A stretch of 64,000 nucleotides of DNA from Calonectria ilicicola. Its lineage: Eukaryota > Ascomycota > Sordariomycetes > Hypocreales > Nectriaceae. Numbering within the stretch: position 1 is the first letter of the stretch; the number at the start of each line of letters is the position of its first letter. The stretch covers positions 4,216,001 to 4,280,000 of the forward strand of contig CP085831.1 in the NCBI GenBank assembly GCA_020809705.1. Reading direction: 5' to 3'. Below, in pieces: positions 46,438 to 58,814 of this stretch. The notes under the pieces were generated by a model that saw only the letters and a program-made list of their open reading frames with translations, searched no databases and was not told the DNA's origin. A program made the translations under genes and the position numbers.

Positions 46438-47034
46438 CTTATAAAAATAAATTTAATATATTTATATAGATTTTTTATTAATTATCTAATTATTTTATTA
46501 ATTAAATAAAAAATATCTATATTAAGCTTATACTAAAACTTACTTTTATATTTAATCTTATTATAATTAAAAATAATATAACTAATTAAAAAATTAAATA
46601 CTTATTTACTTTACATCCTAAGAATAATCTTAATAAATTACACAAAGACCTTCTTATTCAGAAGCACACTACCTAATTAAGTAAGCTTTTTAAGAATAAC
46701 AATTAGAGCTAAAATACAATCATAGTATATTTAAAAAGATACACCATGCTAAAGGAGATAATTCTCGGTGGCCTATATATAGCATATGGGCAGGTTCTGT
46801 GGCTATGTAACGAGCTATTCAGCCTACTCTAGAATTAAGTATGGAAATGCGGCCTGTTTACTTGCACCTATGCTTATTTTTGCAACCTATAAGAGTAGGC
46901 TTTCTATTAATGTGAGGATCTTGTTGTGGTACTGAACTAATGCTTTATTTATATTGGTGGTGAGTATATAAACCACTAAATTATGTAAATTGGTATGGAT
47001 GTAGAAAAAGTAAGGTTGGATAAAAAATGAGAAT

Positions 47035-47600
47035 TCTAGAAATTACTTTAAGAAGTATAATGAAAGTATATTTGTAAATTATATTATTAAAAGAAAGACT
47101 TTTAGTGAAAAGAGTGTTGTGATATCTCTTTATGAAGCTTTAGGATTTGTAATATTTTATAAAGATGATATTGCTAGTTATATTATTACTTAGAAGGATA
47201 TTAATTAAGGATTTAAGGTGGATGCTTAATATATAGACTTTAGTAATGAATAGTGTTATATAGTGTGGCCTATCTGCCTTTACCTTCATATCAGGCCTGC
47301 ATTTTGTACCTTACTTTATACTATGTATTCTCTATCCTTGTATATAGATACTATAGTCTTATTCTCTAGTCATTTTATATTTAGCTCTTGCTAGGCATTT
47401 AAAAATATTTATCTAAGTATAATTATAGAGGCTATTAGTAGTAGGTATAGTAGGTATTATATATATCTTTTATTCCTTTATTTAGAATTAGAAGGATGTA
47501 TTATTAGTTAATTGGAGTGTTGTATTGTTAAGTATGGTTTTTATACTTTTATCTACTAGCTATTTTATGAATTAGTGGGTATTATTCTTTAATTATTTAA
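47035..47600 (+). pseudogene. Decayed reading frame with Gln-to-stop-type interruptions
   Basis: One frame reads through SRNYFKKYNESIFVNYIIK and SVVISLYEALGFVIFYKDDI. Its in-frame TAG/TAA codons are consistent with former CAG/CAA codons (YIIT*KDIN*GF). The frame is open for unusually long stretches for such AT-rich DNA. I do not recognise the family. Confidence 0.3.
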
Positions 47601-47606
47601 TATCCT

Positions 47607-47922
47607 CCCTAGCCTTATTAAGACTCTCCTTAAACTTATTATCTAGCTTCTCCTGCAATTTGATCTATATATCTAGTATTGTATCCTTCACTATATTGTT
47701 CACATCTTGTATAAGATGTTTCCTTAGATCTTGTCTTTTTTTTGAATTATATTGGTATAAGTATGAATAGGTATTTATTGTTACTTTAATTTGTTTCATT
47801 CGGCTGTTCAAGCTGTCAAACCGATTATTAAAGTCATTACAAAGGACATCTAGTTGGTGGGATAAGTTCTTCTATATTGCTTCTAGGAAAGAAAGAATTC
47901 GATTGTCCTTATTTAGGGGGAA
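47607..47922 (-). pseudogene. Decayed coiled-coil-like reading frame
   Basis: About 100 codons with only two stops, including KDNRILSFLEAI, HQLDVLCNDFNNRFDSLNSR and IKLQEKLDNKFKESLNKARE, with heptad-like leucine/isoleucine spacing. It is convergent with the relic at 47035-47600, so the two may belong to one old mobile element or two genes. Family unknown. Confidence 0.35.
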
Positions 47923-49513
47923 ATTGCTTATATATTAATATTTCCTGCCTTTAGTAGTACTTAATTAATTAGAAAAGCTATGTGAAATAAATAATAAAAT
48001 ACTTATTATTAGATTAGCTAGATTTAAGGATAGCTTTACTATATAAAGGTAAGTATAATCTAGAGTTAATCTTAGGGGGTAGGTCTGTGGTCTAATAGTT
48101 TAAGACTATAGCTTTATAGTCTAAGCCTATTATTTCATTACTGTTACCTTTATATAAAATAATAATATTATTATATCCATTGTGCGCAAGTGGATGATTG
48201 TATATATCCTCTAAAAAAACCAATACTAGTATATTAAGTTCTTGTTGTAATAGCTAGTTTATCTTATGGTGGCTGAAGTAGGTGGTGAACTTGGTTGCTT
48301 TTATAAAAGACTTGATTGTATTAAGTAAGTTTTAAGTAATACTTTTTAATTTAAGAGGTTGATTTTTTAGTATAATAAATTAAGATAATTTTAATAATAG
48401 GAAATATAATAAGTAATCTCTATCCTTAACTATATTTCTAATTATATTTAAGTAATTATTATTTAGCTTTTACTAGATGATTATCTATATGGTTTTAGAA
48501 GATATAAAGAGATAAATAGGATATTTAATATTTTATTTAATATTCTATTTTCTTATTAATTTAAGAAATATATAGCTATAAACCTTAAAGAACATAGTAT
48601 TGCCGCCAGTGTCTAAAAATATTTTAAATTGTAATTCTCTAATAGAGTACTTGTTATCAGTTGCTTCCTATATTATAATACCTGGCGAACAATAAGTATT
48701 TATAATGATAGCTCCTTGCCCTTACTTGCTTAAATCTGAAACAGGAGACTTATTAATATCTTTGGTATTAGGTTGCCACGGATACCTAGAATTAGATTAT
48801 GTTAGTATAAATAAGGGCAGGTGAACCTCACTTTATTCCTAGTATATGGCATCCTTAGCGTGGAAGATTGGTTTGAAAAAGAGAAAGAAGGGAGCCTTGC
48901 TATAAATTGCACTAGGTGATACTATGTAAAGCAGGCCTTACAAATGGAGATAAGGTAGAGAGCAGGATTTTAGTAAGTAAAGATACAGAGCTCTATCTAA
49001 TATGTAACTTTTAGTGATAAATTGGTAATCCTTTACTTACAGTTACTTAGATCTTAGTCCTTTTTATATATATATATGAGAAGTGGGAAGTTGGTATTTT
49101 GGCCTAAGCTGTAAGAAATATCTGTATATAGTGTGCTATAGTTATAGGTTTATTGGAGAGGTATTTTACTAATTTAGATAGTGAAAATAGTTGAGTTAAT
49201 TTAGGGCTAGGTGGAGGACTACTTCTGTAACGGTCTGGTCAATTCCCAACTTAATAAACCAATCAGAATAAAGGGTTTATTGTTGGCAGGATGGTTAGGT
49301 GTGTTATAGTAAATAGAGTAATAGAAGTATTATATTAAATAATAGTTAATTGTAATTAAGGTAATTAAGTTATATTGAAAGCTAATCTATTCTATTTTTT
49401 ATAATATAATTAATTTATTTATATACTTTTATATTAATAGGTAATTACTTATTATCTTGGTAATTTTTATAGTAATTATTTTATAATTATAATAATTATA
49501 TTATAATTATATA

Positions 49514-51371
49514 ACGTATATAATAAGCGAGCCAGTTAGACAAGCAAGCTAGTCACTTTTTACTATACCCTAGTTTATAACTAGAATAAAAATACTATAA
49601 AACATTCAATTAATTAATTCTAATTATTATTCTCTTCTTTAAAGATCTTAATAATTACTTAATATATTCTTATATTATAATTAATCTTATTATAATTTCT
49701 ATAATACCTTCTACCTAATTATATTAACTTCTCTTAATTATTATTTTATAATATTTCTACTTATATTTATATATTAGCTTTTATTTAATTAATTACTTTC
49801 TTATCTACCTTTATTATTATTATCCTTTTATCTTATAGTCTAGTTCTTTTTAATCTATAGTATTTATTAAATATTTTATTTATTTATTAAAGATCCTAGA
49901 TCTTAGCCTTTATTAATACTATTTTATATATAATAATCTTTATTTTTTAAAAAGTAATTATAATACCTTAATAATAAACTTTAGAAAAGTACTTTAAAGC
50001 CTTTTAATTTATTTTATAAGATATTTAAACTATAAGTTAATCTTAGTTATAATCCTTAGAGTCTTTAAAATCCAAAAAGTAATAAATTTAACTACTTAAT
50101 TAAATAATATTAAAGTCTATAGCCATATATTAAGCTTTAATATAACATTTTCTAGATCTAGAGGATCAAGCCTAGCTCCTCTAAAACCTACCTTAATATT
50201 ACTTTTTATAATAATAGTATTATATATATTATAAAATATTAGGAAGAAGTTAGACTTTAAAATATAGATTATAAAGTATTTAATTAAATGCTCTATTTCT
50301 TTTCTATATATTATTTTTAATAGCTTAAAGTATATAATATTAAGTAGCTGAAGTAGATATAATAAATTAAGTAGTATATAAAGTGTGATGATTTTATTAT
50401 CCTTATAATATTCCTTAAACTTAACTAAATAGTAACTTTTATACTTATTAAGAATTAAAAAACAATAACAATTAATTAATTAATTATTTATATAGTAATT
50501 AAAATACTTTAATTACTTTATATATATATTATTATTAATCTAGCCATTTTAGATAATTATAATAGCCCAATTGTCTAAAAGATTGCTTTCTTTATATCAA
50601 TTAATAAAATAATATTAACTAGTAATAATAAGAAATAGCAGGATAGCCTAGCCTTTTATATTAATAGCTTAAATTATTATTATCCATTCTCGATTTCTAG
50701 GTTAAATTAGTTTTAGATTTAAATACCTTTCTAAACTTATTATAACTATTTTATTTACAATAATACCTATTATAAAGCCAATCTTATTAAAATTATAAAT
50801 ATTATTTAATTAAATATTATACTTCCTTATTATATTAGCTATAAGCTAAAACTAATTATTAATTATCTTTAGATTTTTATATTTAGCCTTTTTATAATTA
50901 TATTTTTAAAAGAATTACATTTTAAGCTATAAATAGTATTTAATGAAATTTAAAGCCTAATACTTACTAATAGATAATACATTTTAATCTAAAAGTAATT
51001 AATTAATTATTTCTTTAATACCATATAATCATAAAGAAAATCCTTATAAATCTAGATCTAGAATAAATTAAATAATAATCTCTTTCTCTAGATTAAATAG
51101 CTTATATAAATTAGAAATAATATTATATTATATAAAAATATTATTCTCTTTATTAAAAAAATATTATAAAAGACTTAGTAAACCTTTATAATATAATAAA
51201 AACTTAATTTTAAATTATTTTAATAAACTTAAAGTATAAGAAGAATATTTAATTTATTCTTTTACTTTAATATATTTAATAGCTAAGAAGCATTTGATTA
51301 AATGGTTTATGATATGTATAAGAGATTTTTGACCGGCTCGCTTATCTGACCGGCTCGCTTATCATATACGT
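49514..51371 (-). mobile_element. Pogo/Fot1-like DNA transposon inserted in the element 3 LTR
   Basis: A 1,858-bp element with inverted termini ACGTATATRATAAGCGAGCC, flanked by TA on both sides (49512-49513 and 51372-51373), inside an LTR whose uninterrupted form exists in element 1. Each terminus contains the word ATAAGCGAGCCGGTCAG-like twice in tandem. Termini are nearly un-mutated, the interior very AT-rich. The minus strand holds a decayed transposase. Confidence 0.85.
49780..51290 (-). pseudogene. Decayed Fot1/pogo-type transposase
   Basis: On the minus strand, relics such as RGARLDPLDLENVILKL (near 50160-50210) and WILKTLRIIT (near 50055-50085) are followed by a C-terminal coiled-coil-like end (RLRSRIFNK.IKYLINTI.KELD, near 49850-49920). 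They correspond to the C-terminal region typical of fungal Fot1-like transposases. Stops are frequent. The N-terminal and DDE parts are too degraded to mark individually. Confidence 0.55.
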
Positions 51372-51906
51372 TAGGTAATTATGATTAGTATGGTGATTGT
51401 AGTCTAAGGTAGATAGATCTAATGTTTATTTTGATAGTTATGACCGCCCTGGTCTAGTATAGGTTATAATATGATGTCCCCTCTCTGTTAGTTCTTGTCC
51501 TTAAGATCATATACTTAACCTTAGTATAACCTTTTTGTATATCCTAACTTAGACTTATAAAAATTCTAAGAGTTATAGTATTAATAGTATATCTAGTAAA
51601 TCCGCTTGTTATTATGCCTAGCTTACTAATGATATTGCTAGCTTTGGTTATAATGTTATGCCTTATTCTTTCTATTTATCCAAAGGGCTTTATTATCAAA
51701 TAATAGCTTATTCTTTTTATTATAGTAAATATATATATTATAGCTATTCTTATAATGCTTCTAGTGCTATAATGAATTTTTATAAGGGATTTTTTAAGTA
51801 CTTCTAGTTATTTTTATTAATAAGTATAAATAATAATAAAATTAAGTAAGGAATTAGAGTATCTAGAGTAAGTTAAGGAGTAGGCTAAGAAAAAAATACT
51901 TACTAC

Positions 51907-52301
51907 TGTTATGACCCATGACACGCCTGGGCGGTCAAACAAGGCAGAAACGATACTCACCTACCCTATAGCCCCACACCAACCAATAAGGAAGCACTTA
52001 CAAGCGATCACTTATAGTATTAGTAATTACTCTATAATCACTACCTTAATTATTAATATATTAGATAGAACTAATATAGTGAGCGCTTACTAAGTAATAA
52101 TATATAAATAGATTAGAATCTGCTTTTATAGCTAATACTAACTAGTTTTTAATATAATTTAATTATCTTAATTATAATTAATTATTACTTAATATAATAC
52201 TTTTATTATTTTATTTACTATAATATATCTAATTATCCTACTAATAATAAACCCTTTATTCTAATTGATTTATTAAATTAGGAATTAATTAAATTATTAT
52301 A
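51907..52301 (+). repeat. 5' LTR of element 2
   Basis: A 395-bp repeat. The outer 120 bp (ACACGCCTGGGCGGTCAAAC and onward) are GC-normal; the inner part is reduced to A/T. Confidence 0.92.
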
Positions 52302-52349
52302 TATTAAAAGCTCTTATTTAATTAATTACTTATATTAATAATTAAATAA

Positions 52350-55300
52350 TAATAATATCTAGAAAGAATCTTATTACTACTACTTCTTCTAATAATACTA
52401 AATTAATTATAAAATTATAATAAATTAAAAAGAAACTTATAAATATATAAGCCTAACTTAAAGTAAAAAAAGCTAGAATCACTATAATTAAAGAAAGCAA
52501 GAGTAAAGATATTAGTAAAATCCTAAGACCCCTAGCCCTAGAACCCTTCTTAAAAAAAGCCGCCAATATAATCCTTTTTCTTACCTAAATAAAGGGATAC
52601 TTCTACTTCTTCCTAACCTAACTTATAACTCCTAAAGCCTAAGTACTATATACTAAAATCTTCCTTTAAGGAGATATAGGAGTATAGTTTAAATCTATTA
52701 TAAGAGATTATTTAGAAAATAAGGATAATATTAATTAAATTAAAAAAATTTAAAAGATTTTTAAAAATTAAGAAAGTTTTAAGATTATTATTAAAAATAA
52801 TTTTAATATAATTAATATAAAATAATAAATTATAAATTAATTATATAAGCTTAAATAAATAAAATTCTATAGCTAGTATTTGGCCAAATTTAAAAGAATT
52901 ATAATATAAATAGCCTAGGATAATAATATACTAATAGAACTTTATTATAAAGGCTTAAAAGGTAAAGTTAAGGATAAAATCTATAAGAAAGATTAGCTAG
53001 AAAAATTCTTAAAGTATATTAAAAATATTATTAAAATTAATAAAAGATAATTTAATTAATATAAAGAATATACCTAAGATAATAAAACCTTATATATTCT
53101 AAATAAAGAAAAAACCTAAAATAAGTAATAAAGTATTATATATAGGATTTATTTAGGATTAATAGAACTTAGCACTATTTAAGATTATAATAAAAGTAAG
53201 ATTATTTACTTTAATTATAGAAAGAAAAAATATAAATCCTTTAAATATTACTCCTTAAAAATAGGAAATCAGTTTAAACCTATATTAGAAGGATAGAAAT
53301 AATTTAATATTATAAAAACTTAATAGACCTTAGTACTAAAAAGAAAAAAGAATACTATAGGAAAAGTTATTCTTACTATTACTAGGAAATATAAACTAAT
53401 TATTATAATTAAATAATATATAGAAGATTATAAGTTATATAAAGTAAAACTTATTTTATAATAAGAAATTAATAAAACTATCCAAAAAGTATAATTAATC
53501 TAATAAGAAGGCTAGTTCTACCTTCCTCATAAATAGCTAGAATAAGCTAAGAAGATAGAAATCTTTATATCCATTTTAAATATATATATTAATAAAGTAC
53601 TAATATAATAGAATACTTATACTTATAATAAAAATAAAAATAGAAAATAAATAATTAATATTAAAAGAATAATCTAATAAATTAAAAAATCTTTATAAAA
53701 TAAAAATAAAATCTTCTTACTTATATAAAGTAAATAACAATTAAAAAACCATAATCCCTAATCTATCTAATATAAGAAAAATAATCTTAAATTAAATATA
53801 ATATATAAAAAATATAAGAATATTTTATAAATAAGCTATTATAATTATAATTACCTTTAATATATAAAGTAAAAATAATATATAATATACTTTTTTATTA
53901 AGATAGAAGATATAGTTATTTATTATATTTATAGAAGATACTTTAATTAATATAAAGTAATAAGAAGAAACCTCTATTACTAGTTTACTATATTAGAATT
54001 AAATAAGCTTAAGTTCTTTAATTATAGTAAGCTACCCTAGAATAAATATTAAGATCTTAAATATAATATTTATATAATAAATAAAATAATAGCCTAATAC
54101 TAAGCAAAACCAAAAAATAAGCAAAGCCCCCTATAGAAGAGTAGTAGGAGCAGCTAGAGCAATAACCCCTAAAGTTATTAAAAGAACTTCTTAAAAAAGC
54201 TTTATATTTTATAATTAAAAAGTAATTTTAATAATAATTAAAAATAAAAGTAAGGATTAAAAAGAAGTAATATAATATTATAGTAGATAGTAGAATTAAA
54301 TAAAATTATATTAATTTTTAAATAGTTAATTAATTTTAAGTATTATAGATAATAAAAGCTAATTTATATAAAATTATTAATATAAAAGAAATCTCTTTTA
54401 ATTATAATAATAGTATTATAGATAAAAAGATTAATTATTTAAAAGTCTTTATTAAAGAAAAGAATTAAGGAATAATCTTTAATATTATTAATATTAGATA
54501 ATATAACCTAATTTTAAAGTATTTATAGTTATATTAATATAACCCTAATATCTGCTAGTATACTAGCTAGATACAAATATCTGAGGAGTATAATATAGTT
54601 AGTAATATTTTTATAAGCTTAGCTAAGAGATCTTGAACTTCTAGCCTTAATTAAGTAAAAGATATAAGTAAAGAAGAATCTTTATTACTTAAAAAATAAA
54701 ATATAAATATAAAAATAATTAAAAAAGATAATAATAATGGATTATTATATACTTTAGAATATAATTTTAATAAATTAATAAAAGCTTTAAAAAAATAAAA
54801 ATTAAAGTAAAAATAGATAGATTATATAATATACTTTTATAATACTAAATTTATAAAAAGCTTTTTATAAAAGAACTAGATACTAGATTATTTAAGTTTA
54901 GTTAATAGGATTATAAAATTATTCTTAAAGATAGATCTAATATCTAATTTTACCTTATTTATAATCTTAATTAAATCAAGCTTGATACCCTGAAGGAATA
55001 TATCTAAGATATATTTAAAAAAGGATATATTTATATTTTAAACTCTAAAGCTAGTTATCTTATTATATTTATATCTAAGAAAAATAAGAAGCTATACCTT
55101 ATTGTAGACTACCGATAGCTTAATAATATTATTATTAAAGATTATACTCTATTATTATTAATTAATAAAATAAAGGATTGTTTTTATAAAGCTAATATCT
55201 TTATTATATTAGATTTTAAAGAAGTATATAATCTTATTTATATTAAAAAGGAATATAAATAAAAAACCATTTTTTAAATAAAATTTAGATTATTTAAATA

Positions 55301-57760
55301 TTTAATTATATCTTTTAGACTTATAAATGTATTAGTATTATTTTAGTGAATAATAATTAATATATTATAAGAATACTTAGATATCTTTATTATCTACTAT
55401 CTAAATAATATCCTTATCTTCTTTAAAAATAAAAAAGAATATAAAGAATATATTCATAAGATCTTAAAAGCTCTCTAAGATATTAAACTTTTAATTAAAT
55501 TAAAAAAAGTAAATTCTATATCTAAAAAGTAGAATTTCTAGGATATATTATTAGCCTTAATAAAATTCATATAGACCTAAAGAAAATTACTATAATAAAA
55601 GATTAAAAAGAACCTACTAATATAAAGAAAGTATAAGCTTTTCTTAGATTTATTAATTATTATTAAAGATTTATTAAAGAATTTAGTAGAATTACTTTAA
55701 GTATAATAGAACTAATTAAAAAAGAAATTATCTTTTAATAGAAAAATAAAACATAATAATTATTTAAAGCTATAAAAAATACTATTTTAAAAGAACCTAT
55801 TCTTATAATATTCAACCCTAATAAGCCTATAAAGCTAGAAACTAATATATTAGACTTCGCCTTAGGGGCCTAGATCAGATAATAAGATGAATAAGGAAAC
55901 CTATATCCTATAGCATTCTACTTATATAAACTATATAGCCTTAAGCTAAATTACTTTATTTATAATAAAGAATTCCTTATTATTATTAATATTTTTAAAG
56001 AATTTTAATAATATCTTTTAAAAAGTAATTATAAAATTATAATATATATTAATTATAAAAATATTATTTATTTTATAATTATTTAAAAATTTAATAAAAG
56101 GTAATTATAATATATAGAATACCTATCTAAATTTAACTACTAAATTATCTATATTAAAGAAATTGAGAATAATTATGCTAATATAATCAACTACTAACCT
56201 AACTATAATATAGAAAAACCAAAAATATAGAAAAAAACTATTAATCTATAATACTAATAGAGGCCTAGAATAAGCTTTAATTAGTAAAATAATAATAGAA
56301 ATAAAGAAAATAATTGCTATTATAAGAATAGAAGGACTACTATATATAATTAAAACTACTACTATAGAAATTCTAATATAATAAATAGAATAAGGTAATC
56401 TATTATTAAGAAAAATTAAAAAATATAATCTAGTACTTCTAGAAAAAGAGAAAACAGATTATCTATAAGTACTAGAGGAATATTAAATAGAATTAATAAA
56501 GGATATTTATAAATATCCTTTATATAGCTATAAAGGTATTAATAAAATCTTTAAATAAGTTAAATAGATATTTTCCTTTAATAAGATAAAAAAGAAAGTT
56601 AAATAAGTATATAAAAAATATAGCTTATATTAATACTCTAAAAAACCAAGATATAAATTATATAGATTATTACAACTATTCTCTATCATACAACAACTAT
56701 AGGACTTAATTATAATAGACTTTATTACTAACCTTCTTTTATTAGTAGATCTTATTATAGGAGTATATTATAATAGTATTTTTATTATTATTAATTACTT
56801 TATAAAAATAATATATTACCTTTTTTATAATAAAATAATAAAAGAAAAATAATTTACTTATTTTTTTTTAATATATAATTATTATATATAAATTACTAAC
56901 TAAAATTATTTTAAATAAAGGATAATTATTTATATTTAAGTTTTAATAAAGCCTAATATTCTTAATAAAGTTAAACTATAAACTAAGCATAGCCTTTTAC
57001 CCTTAAATAGACAGATAAACTGAATACTAAAATTAGGAAATTAAGTAATATCTATAATGCTATATTAACTACAAATAAATTAATTAAGTAGAAAAGTTAT
57101 TTATTATATAGTTAATATATAATATATCCTATAATTATAGTATTAAAATAATACTAATAAAAGCTAACTTTGGTTTTATATTAGATACTTACTGAGCCCC
57201 TTTAGAAGATATAATTTAAATAAAAGTTATAATTAAGTTAGATAATTTAAGAAAATTATATAAAGAAATAAAGATAGAACTTAAGTTTGTTTATAATATA
57301 ATAAAAAGATATTATAATTTAAAAAGATTAAAGAGATTATTCTTCTTAAAGAAAGATATAATCTATTTAATAATAAAAAATCTTATAATAAAAAAATAAA
57401 ATAAAAAAATTAATTTTATATAAATTAAATTATACTTAATTAAAAAAAAATATTAAAAAATAACTACAAACTTAATCTCCTAGATAATATTAAGATTCAC
57501 TTTATCTTCTATATCTTACTATTAGAATTAAGTAATAATATTTAGATAAATATAAAATTTAAATATAAATTATAAATAAAAAATTTAAAAGATTAATAAA
57601 AAGTTAAGAAAATATTATAAAGAAAAGAGGAAAATAAAAAATTTAAAATTAAATAAAAAGATTATAAAGAAATAATTTAAAAATTAATAAAATATCTTAT
57701 ATATTATTTAAAAATACTAAAAGTATTCTTAAAGATATAATATTAAATAAACTATTAAAG
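52350..57760 (+). pseudogene. gag-pol relic of element 2
   Basis: Relics parallel those in element 1: protease active-site relic near 54280 (IIVDSRIK), reverse transcriptase IIYYLNNILIFF near 55393, RNase H ETNILDFALGA near 55838, integrase DFITNLLLLVD near 56718, and a chromodomain-like tail near 57660-57735. Many stops sit at former Gln/Trp codons. It retains about 180 bp (roughly 56035-56212) deleted from element 1. Confidence 0.82.
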
Positions 57761-58414
57761 TTAATGGTGTTCTAATCAATAATATCTATAGCCTCTAAAG
57801 ATTATATTTAAATAATAGCCTCTAATTCTACCTAATTTACATTCTCTAATTTATTTAAAAAAAAAGACCTTAATATACTATTTTTATATCTTTTATTTTA
57901 AGTTAATATTTTTAATAATAAAAATAGGATAAATAATTTAAGGATTCTTAAACTTTAGCCTAAGTTATAAGTATTTTTACTTAGATATAAAGGAACTCCT
58001 TCTTAGCTATCTCCTTCTTTATATTTAAATAATTAGACTTTTGATTTATCTAGGTTATTATAGATATTAGTACTTACTTATATTTATTATTTATAAAAAA
58101 TTATATATATATAGTTAAAGATGCCTTCAAAGTATTATATATTCTACTATAATAGGAATATTCATTATAATGGTCATTAGAATCTGGCAATATCTTACAT
58201 TATAAACCCTTAAAAGAATAAAAAGAATATAACATGATTTTAAAACCTATTAAATTAATAAGCTGGGCTTAAGCGTTAGTATAAAGATATAGCTTGGAGG
58301 TACTTAGACCTTAAAGTATAATTAGAAAATATTTTAAAGGTTAAGAATAGGGAACTTACACATAAGGTTGACCTAATAGGCCTTGAGGATAAGACTAACA
58401 GAGGGGGGATATTA

Positions 58415-58809
58415 TATTATAACCTATAATACGCCTGGGCGGTCAAATAAGGCAGAAATAATACTTACCTACCCTATAGCCCTATACTAACCAATAAGGA
58501 AGCACTTATAAGCGATTACTTATAATATTAGTAATTACCCTATAATTATTACCTTAATTACTAATACATTAAATAAAACTAATATAATAAGTGCCTACTA
58601 GATAATAATATATAAATAGATTAGAATCTGCTCTTATAGCTAATACTAACCAGCTTTTAATATAATTTAGTTATCTTAATTACAATTAACTATTATTTAA
58701 TATAATACTTCTATCGCTCTATTTACTATAACACACCTAACCATCCTGCTAACAATAAATCCTTCATTCTAATTAGTTTATTAAGTTGGGAATTGACCAG
58801 ACCGTTATA
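58415..58809 (+). repeat. 3' LTR of element 2
   Basis: A 395-bp repeat equal in length to the 5' copy. Its outer (right) end keeps GTTGGGAATTGACCAGACCG, while its inner (left) half has several C-to-T changes, for example CCTATAATACGCC instead of CCCATGACACGCC. Confidence 0.92.
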
Positions 58810-58814
58810 ATTAC

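Larger units (their letters stand above)
46438..49225. other. AT-rich (RIP-like) region of unknown origin
   Basis: This is 2.8 kb of very AT-rich DNA between the GC-normal island and element 3. No LTRs or terminal repeats were recognised. Two decayed coding relics are listed separately. Patches near 46780-46930 and 48600-49020 are less AT-rich. Confidence 0.55.
49226..51471 (-). repeat. 3' LTR of element 3, split by a DNA transposon
   Basis: The outer end reads TGTAACGGTCTGGTCAATTC (reversed LTR end) and the inner end GGTTATAATA (reversed LTR start). After removing 49514-51371 and one TA copy the LTR is 386 bp, matching the 388-bp LTRs of element 1. Confidence 0.88.
51907..58809 (+). mobile_element. 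Ty3/Gypsy-type LTR retrotransposon, element 2 (complete, nested in element 3)
   Basis: A 6,903-bp element with two 395-bp LTRs (TGTTATGACCC start, ACCGTTACA-like end). The target duplication is ACTAC (51902-51906) versus ATTAC (58810-58814), one C-to-T change. Element 1 has the corresponding un-inserted sequence near 29472-29490 (as GTAGT), which proves insertion into the tail of element 3. The internal order is as in element 1 and includes the RNase H segment that element 1 lacks. The purine tract AACAGAGGGGGGA (58397-58409) precedes the 3' LTR. The first ~150 bp of the LTR differ from elements 1 and 3. It is RIP-inactivated. Confidence 0.92.

Noticed and set aside
48072..48160. tRNA-like sequence (GGTCTAATAGTTTAAGA followed by a GACTATA..TATAGTC hairpin)
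   Set aside because: The acceptor and T arms do not pair convincingly and there is no proper B box; at most a decayed tRNA-derived repeat.
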